Of a stretch of 64,000 nucleotides of DNA, positions 60,060 to 64,000 are shown one piece after another. A program made the translations under genes and the position numbers. A model generated the notes under the pieces. The model saw only the letters and a program-made list of their open reading frames with translations. It ran no database searches and was not told the origin of the DNA. Each line of letters starts with the position of its first letter. Position 1 is the first letter of the stretch. Source of the stretch: Schoenoplectus triqueter (taxonomy: Eukaryota > Streptophyta > Magnoliopsida > Poales > Cyperaceae). The stretch spans positions 248,001-312,000 of the forward strand of contig CAXKVV010000142.1 of the NCBI GenBank assembly GCA_964058805.1, given 5' to 3'.

Positions 60060-63000
60060 TGCTCATCTCGACTATATTGCATACACACGATGCCTTTGTC
60101 AAGCTTGTCCTTAATGAAGTGTTGATCAGTCTCCACATATTTAGTTCTATTATGTTATACTGTGTTGTTTGCTATATTTATAGTCATCTTATTGTCATAA
60201 TACAACATAATGAGTTTATTTTTCAATAATGCCGACTCCAATAGCAATTTTCATAGTCATAATCATTCACTCACGCCTTAGGTCATAGCTCTATACTCAA
60301 CTTCCGTTGTGGACCTTGCTACCACATTTTATTTCTTGCTTCTCCAAGAAACCAGATTACCATTTATAAATGCACAATAGCCTGAAGTGGAATTGCTATC
60401 ATCGAAACACCCAGCTCAGTCGGCATCAGTATAGACTTTGATCCTCACATGCCTTTTTTTCGAGAAGCACACCTTTTTTCGGGCAACCTTTAAGGTACCT
60501 CAAAATTTAATACACGATCTTTTGATGTGGGACTCTATGATCGTGTATGTATCTGCTCACGACACTCACAACATAGGAAATGTCGGATCTAGTATAGACC
60601 AAGTAAATTAACTTGTCTATCAAGCTTTAATATTGTCCTCTACACCCTAATATACATGTATCACTCAGTAGATCTAGAATATACTTATGTTGTGATAGAA
60701 CTATTTCTTTTTTGACAAGTCACCTCGATGCTGAGAAAGTAGCGCAATTCATCTAAATCTTTTATTTCAAACTCTTTGGCTAGACTAGCTTTAAGTTTTT
60801 TTATCTCAACATGATTATTACATGTCAATACAAATTTTATCTCTCTTTTTTTTATCATCCATGTATACCACTAAAATACAAATTGTATCTCTCTTTTTTT
60901 ATGAACATAATACGATCAACATTACTTTGCTGATAGCCAAGCTTTTTCATTACCATGGAGAACCTATCAAACCATGCCCGTCGTGGCTGCTTCAACCTAT
61001 GCAAAGAACACTTCAGGCGACACATTTTGTCCTTTCCAAAACCGACTGGAATCTGCATATATACTTCTCCTTTTAGGTCACCATAGAGAAATATATTTTT
61101 TGACATCCAATTGAAACAAATCCCACCTAAGATTCACCGCACACGAGATGAGTATTCTGACAGTATTCATCTTAGCTATTGAAGCAAATGTCTCCTCATA
61201 ATCTACATCATACATCTGTGTATAGCCCTCAGCCACCAATTAGGATTTGAATTTGTCTATTTTTCCTTCGAAGATATGCTTTTTTGAGTATACCTACTTA
61301 CATCCACTGTGTTCTTATCAAATAACCTAGAAATCATGTCACATGTATCATTCTTAACTAATGCCTTCATCTCCTCAAACATTGTCAGTTTTCACTTTGG
61401 ATCCTATATTGTATCTTTCCAATCACATGGAACGGAATTAGAGTGTAAAGAGGTTGCAAATGCTTTGTACGCATGTGGTAGTGCCTCAAATGAGATATAT
61501 TGATAAATATGGTGAGATGTTGAGACACATTCCTCTTGTTCCAACACAGTAGATCGAACTCCTTTACGTATAGTAATAGAAAGATCAAGATCAAAGAGAA
61601 GAGGAGTAGAGGTGTGCAAATGATCGGTTTGATTCAAAGCGAAATAATTATATACATCCGAAGTTTTTTTTAATTTATCAAATTATGAACAGAACTAAAC
61701 TTCTAAAAATATCAACCGAATAAATAAAAAAAATTCAATTTATTCGGTTAAACCGAAATTATATTATTTAAAGAGGAATAAAAATAACAAAAGTTATAAA
61801 AATTGATAGAAGAAATAAATAGTTAAAAGGATAAAAAAATAACTAAATAAAATTTATAGAAAATAAATATATTTGGATTATCAATGATACAATTCTTATT
61901 TATATCAAGTAAATAAAATTATTTGATAAATTTTGGACTATTCGGTTTATCCAATTTAGAAAAAATAAAATCGAACCAAAGAACAAAATCAAATTAGCTA
62001 ATATTTTCAACCAAACTGAAAATTTTCAATCAAAAAACCAAACCAAATTATCCAAAATTTAATGATTCAGTTCAAAATCAATTAAACTGATACGTTTGCA
62101 CACCCCTAAAGAGGAATACTTGAGGGTAACTCTAGGTTACCTGAAGTTTGTGTTGTGAGACAGCCATTGATAGGCACGGGCAATTGGTATTGATCTTGGA
62201 CAGACGGTTGCTCAACATTCTCATAATAAGGTTTTCGAGTGTAAACTGTATGGATCTGTCTAGTTGGAGGCAGAAGGTTCTGATCCATGCTTGAATTCAG
62301 ATGAAAATTAAAACTTATACTTATATTCACATCCATAACAAGTTCATAGTATCTTCTATACCATCATCTGATATCACCACCATATTCTCCCCCTCTCGGC
62401 TAATTCGGCTCGAGAAAAGAGTGTCAACAACCTTAAGAGTGTTCTGAAATTTTATAAGAGATGCATTGGACTATACATTTGAAGGTGTAAAATATGACTC
62501 TATCTCTAAGGACGTGCTCCACAAAAAAATTAGAAGGGAAGGGACAGAAGGGGTGTTAAGAATGAGTTCACCTCCTCTACATTCTGATTTGAAGGTAACA
62601 AATTATATTCATTTGAAGGGTAGGAAATATAACTTTTTTTTCTTCCCCTCTCTAGATAATATTTTATGAAGCAAGTAACAAATTAAATTTTACCTCATCT
62701 ACCAAACTCTCCTCTGATCTACCCACCTTGAGGAGCACAGCCTAAATGTCACATTCAAACTTTCAAACATCATTTTCTTCACAGAGTGATAACACTTATA
62801 TCATTTCTTTCCACTGGAGTACCAAACAAACACATACTTGAAGGATTATACATCAAGCTTACTTATGTCTGGATTTGTGTTATTAATAAAACACACACAA
62901 CCAAACTTTTTTGGAGGTACCTTAAACGAGGTAGTACATGTGAGCATCTCAAGTGATGTAATGAAGTCCATAGTTCCCAATGACATTCTATTAATTAAGT

Positions 63001-63386
63001 ATGTAACAATTTGTGATCCCCCCCCCCTCCAAAGATATTTCGGGATATTAATGATAAAGATGAGACATCTTGTTATCTCTAAATTGTGTCTATTCTCCTT
63101 TCTGTGAAACTATCTTGTTCGGGTGTACTCACACATATTGTTTGATTTATAATGTCATTATCTCATAAGAAATTTTGCATTGCCTTGTTGGTGTACTATG
63201 TGCCATTATCTGAGCGTAATACCTTCACTTTCTTTTAAAATTATATTTCCACCATCTTATAAAAATTCTTGAAGCACTCAAGAATTTCATCCTTACTCCT
63301 CAACAAGTACAACCAAGTTATTCAATTGTGATAATCAATAAAGGTAACAAACCACCTCGAACCAGATAGAGATGTGGCCCTCGAGG
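60060..63386 (-). mobile_element. Decayed Ty1/copia element, internal region
   Basis: Minus-strand order from high to low coordinates: integrase core (63370-63180, WFEVVCYLY and similar), integrase C-part (63010-62770, PPKKFGCVCFINN then KWYKCYHSVKK), linker (62330-62110), an hAT MITE, reverse transcriptase (61340-60860: VAEGYTQMY, MNTVRILIS, FLYGDLKGEVYMQIPVGFG, CSLHRLKQPRRAWFDRF) and RNase H (60440-60060: DADWAGCFDDSNSTSGYC, VVARSTTEVEYRAM, HNRTKYVETDQHFI). Many stops and frameshifts. No LTRs seen; the integrase side is cut by another LTR at 63387. Confidence 0.85.
61607..62108. mobile_element. Non-autonomous hAT MITE inside the copia element
   Basis: Ends TAGAGGTGTGCAAATGATCG and CGTTTGCACACCCCTA are inverted repeats. 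Target duplication AAGAGGAG (61599-61606) and AAGAGGAA (62109-62116), 7 of 8. Subterminal CGGTTT/AAACCGAAA motifs. 502 bp, AT-rich, no ORF. Confidence 0.9.
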
Positions 63387-64000
63387 TGTTAGTTTGTAAT
63401 AATCTTGAAGTCAATAATACGATAAATTTGTTATATAAAGCTTTGTTCATGAATTGGATATTTAAACGATATTTTGTTTCCTTGAGTATTATTGAATTTA
63501 TGAATCATTCCGAGTTCATGACTGAAATTGTGAAACTTCATAATATAGAATATACTCTTAAAAGTCACTAACCAAGGTAATTAGCAGGAACACTAATTAA
63601 CCGTTATCAGGTTAGTATGTGGATTAAATGATGGTCAAGTTTTACAGACCATAGACAAAGAGTTGTCATTTTAATCACATAGATAGATGTTCACGGAACA
63701 TCGTATTTGATAGACCCCGAATGAAACATTAAATGGAATTGTGTTCGTGTCATTAATATTTTCGTTCAGTATTAAATTCTAAAGTATGAGGTATTCATCT
63801 TTCCTACATAAGATATGTATGTGTGTGATTTCTACTAAACGTTATCCATAAAAGGTGACTATAAAGATAGCTCTTCGGTATACATAACTTATGCGGAGGA
63901 AGAGATGGTTTGTCAAAAGTACTATTGTCCCTCATATTTCTATACGAGTTATAGCATCACTGGGCCCCTTGATAGAGTAAGATTATCTGCTAGCAGTATA
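63387..64000 (+). mobile_element. LTR of the 30-kb family, start only (runs off the window)
   Basis: Starts TGTTAGTTTGTAATAATCTT and follows the solo LTR at 30109 in order: TTTGTTTCCTTGAGTATT, GGTAATTAGCAGGAACACTA, GTGTTCGTGTCATTAATATT, GTCCCTCATA and TGGGCCCCTTGAT. It interrupts the copia integrase. Whether it is a solo LTR or a full element cannot be told here. Confidence 0.8.

Overview
The window reads as nuclear DNA of a eudicot plant. It is AT-rich, its genes have many short exons with plant-type splice sites, it holds two nuclear tRNA genes, and most of the rest is transposable-element debris (LINE, Ty1/copia, LTR-only, hAT, CACTA, Helitron and MITE families). I cannot name the species from sequence alone.

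Genes lie in two islands. The left island (about 3.9-20 kb) holds a plastid-type monofunctional aspartate kinase (+, 13 coding exons, 573 aa, one GC-AG intron), a PPR pseudogene (-) split by an hAT insertion, tRNA-Lys(TTT) (-), a mitochondrial Rieske iron-sulfur protein of complex III (+, 2 exons, 248 aa) and a SEC14/CRAL-TRIO lipid-transfer protein (-, 6 exons, 245 aa). I assembled all three protein genes from splice sites, and each closes in frame. The right island (about 53.9-58.8 kb) holds an NLR-derived leucine-rich-repeat protein without an NB-ARC domain (+) and the C-terminal part of an AUX1/LAX-like permease (-). tRNA-Leu(AAG) stands alone at 35 kb.

Repeats fill the rest. 20.7-21.8 kb is a GC-richer minisatellite with a period near 58-60 bp. 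23.9-28.0 kb is a satellite of about 184-bp monomers that fall into four types (A, B, C, D) repeating mostly in that order, i.e. a higher-order repeat near 740 bp. 29.4-31.8 kb is an hAT-type element with a solo LTR inserted seven bases from its end; both target-site duplications are readable. 37.8-39.1 kb is a non-autonomous CACTA element with a CAT target duplication. 39.8-49 kb is an old tandem duplication; its second copy has received a 4.8-kb copia element (noncanonical TA...CA LTR ends, target duplication CACAT) and a 469-bp Helitron, and the first copy serves as the empty-site control. 60-63.4 kb is a decayed copia element split by an hAT MITE and cut by the start of another LTR of the 30-kb family.

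The genes do not form a pathway. The left island is ordinary housekeeping (aspartate-family amino acids, respiration, lipid transfer, translation). The points most worth following are the higher-order satellite, the nested insertions that give a relative order of events, and the NB-ARC-less NLR derivative.
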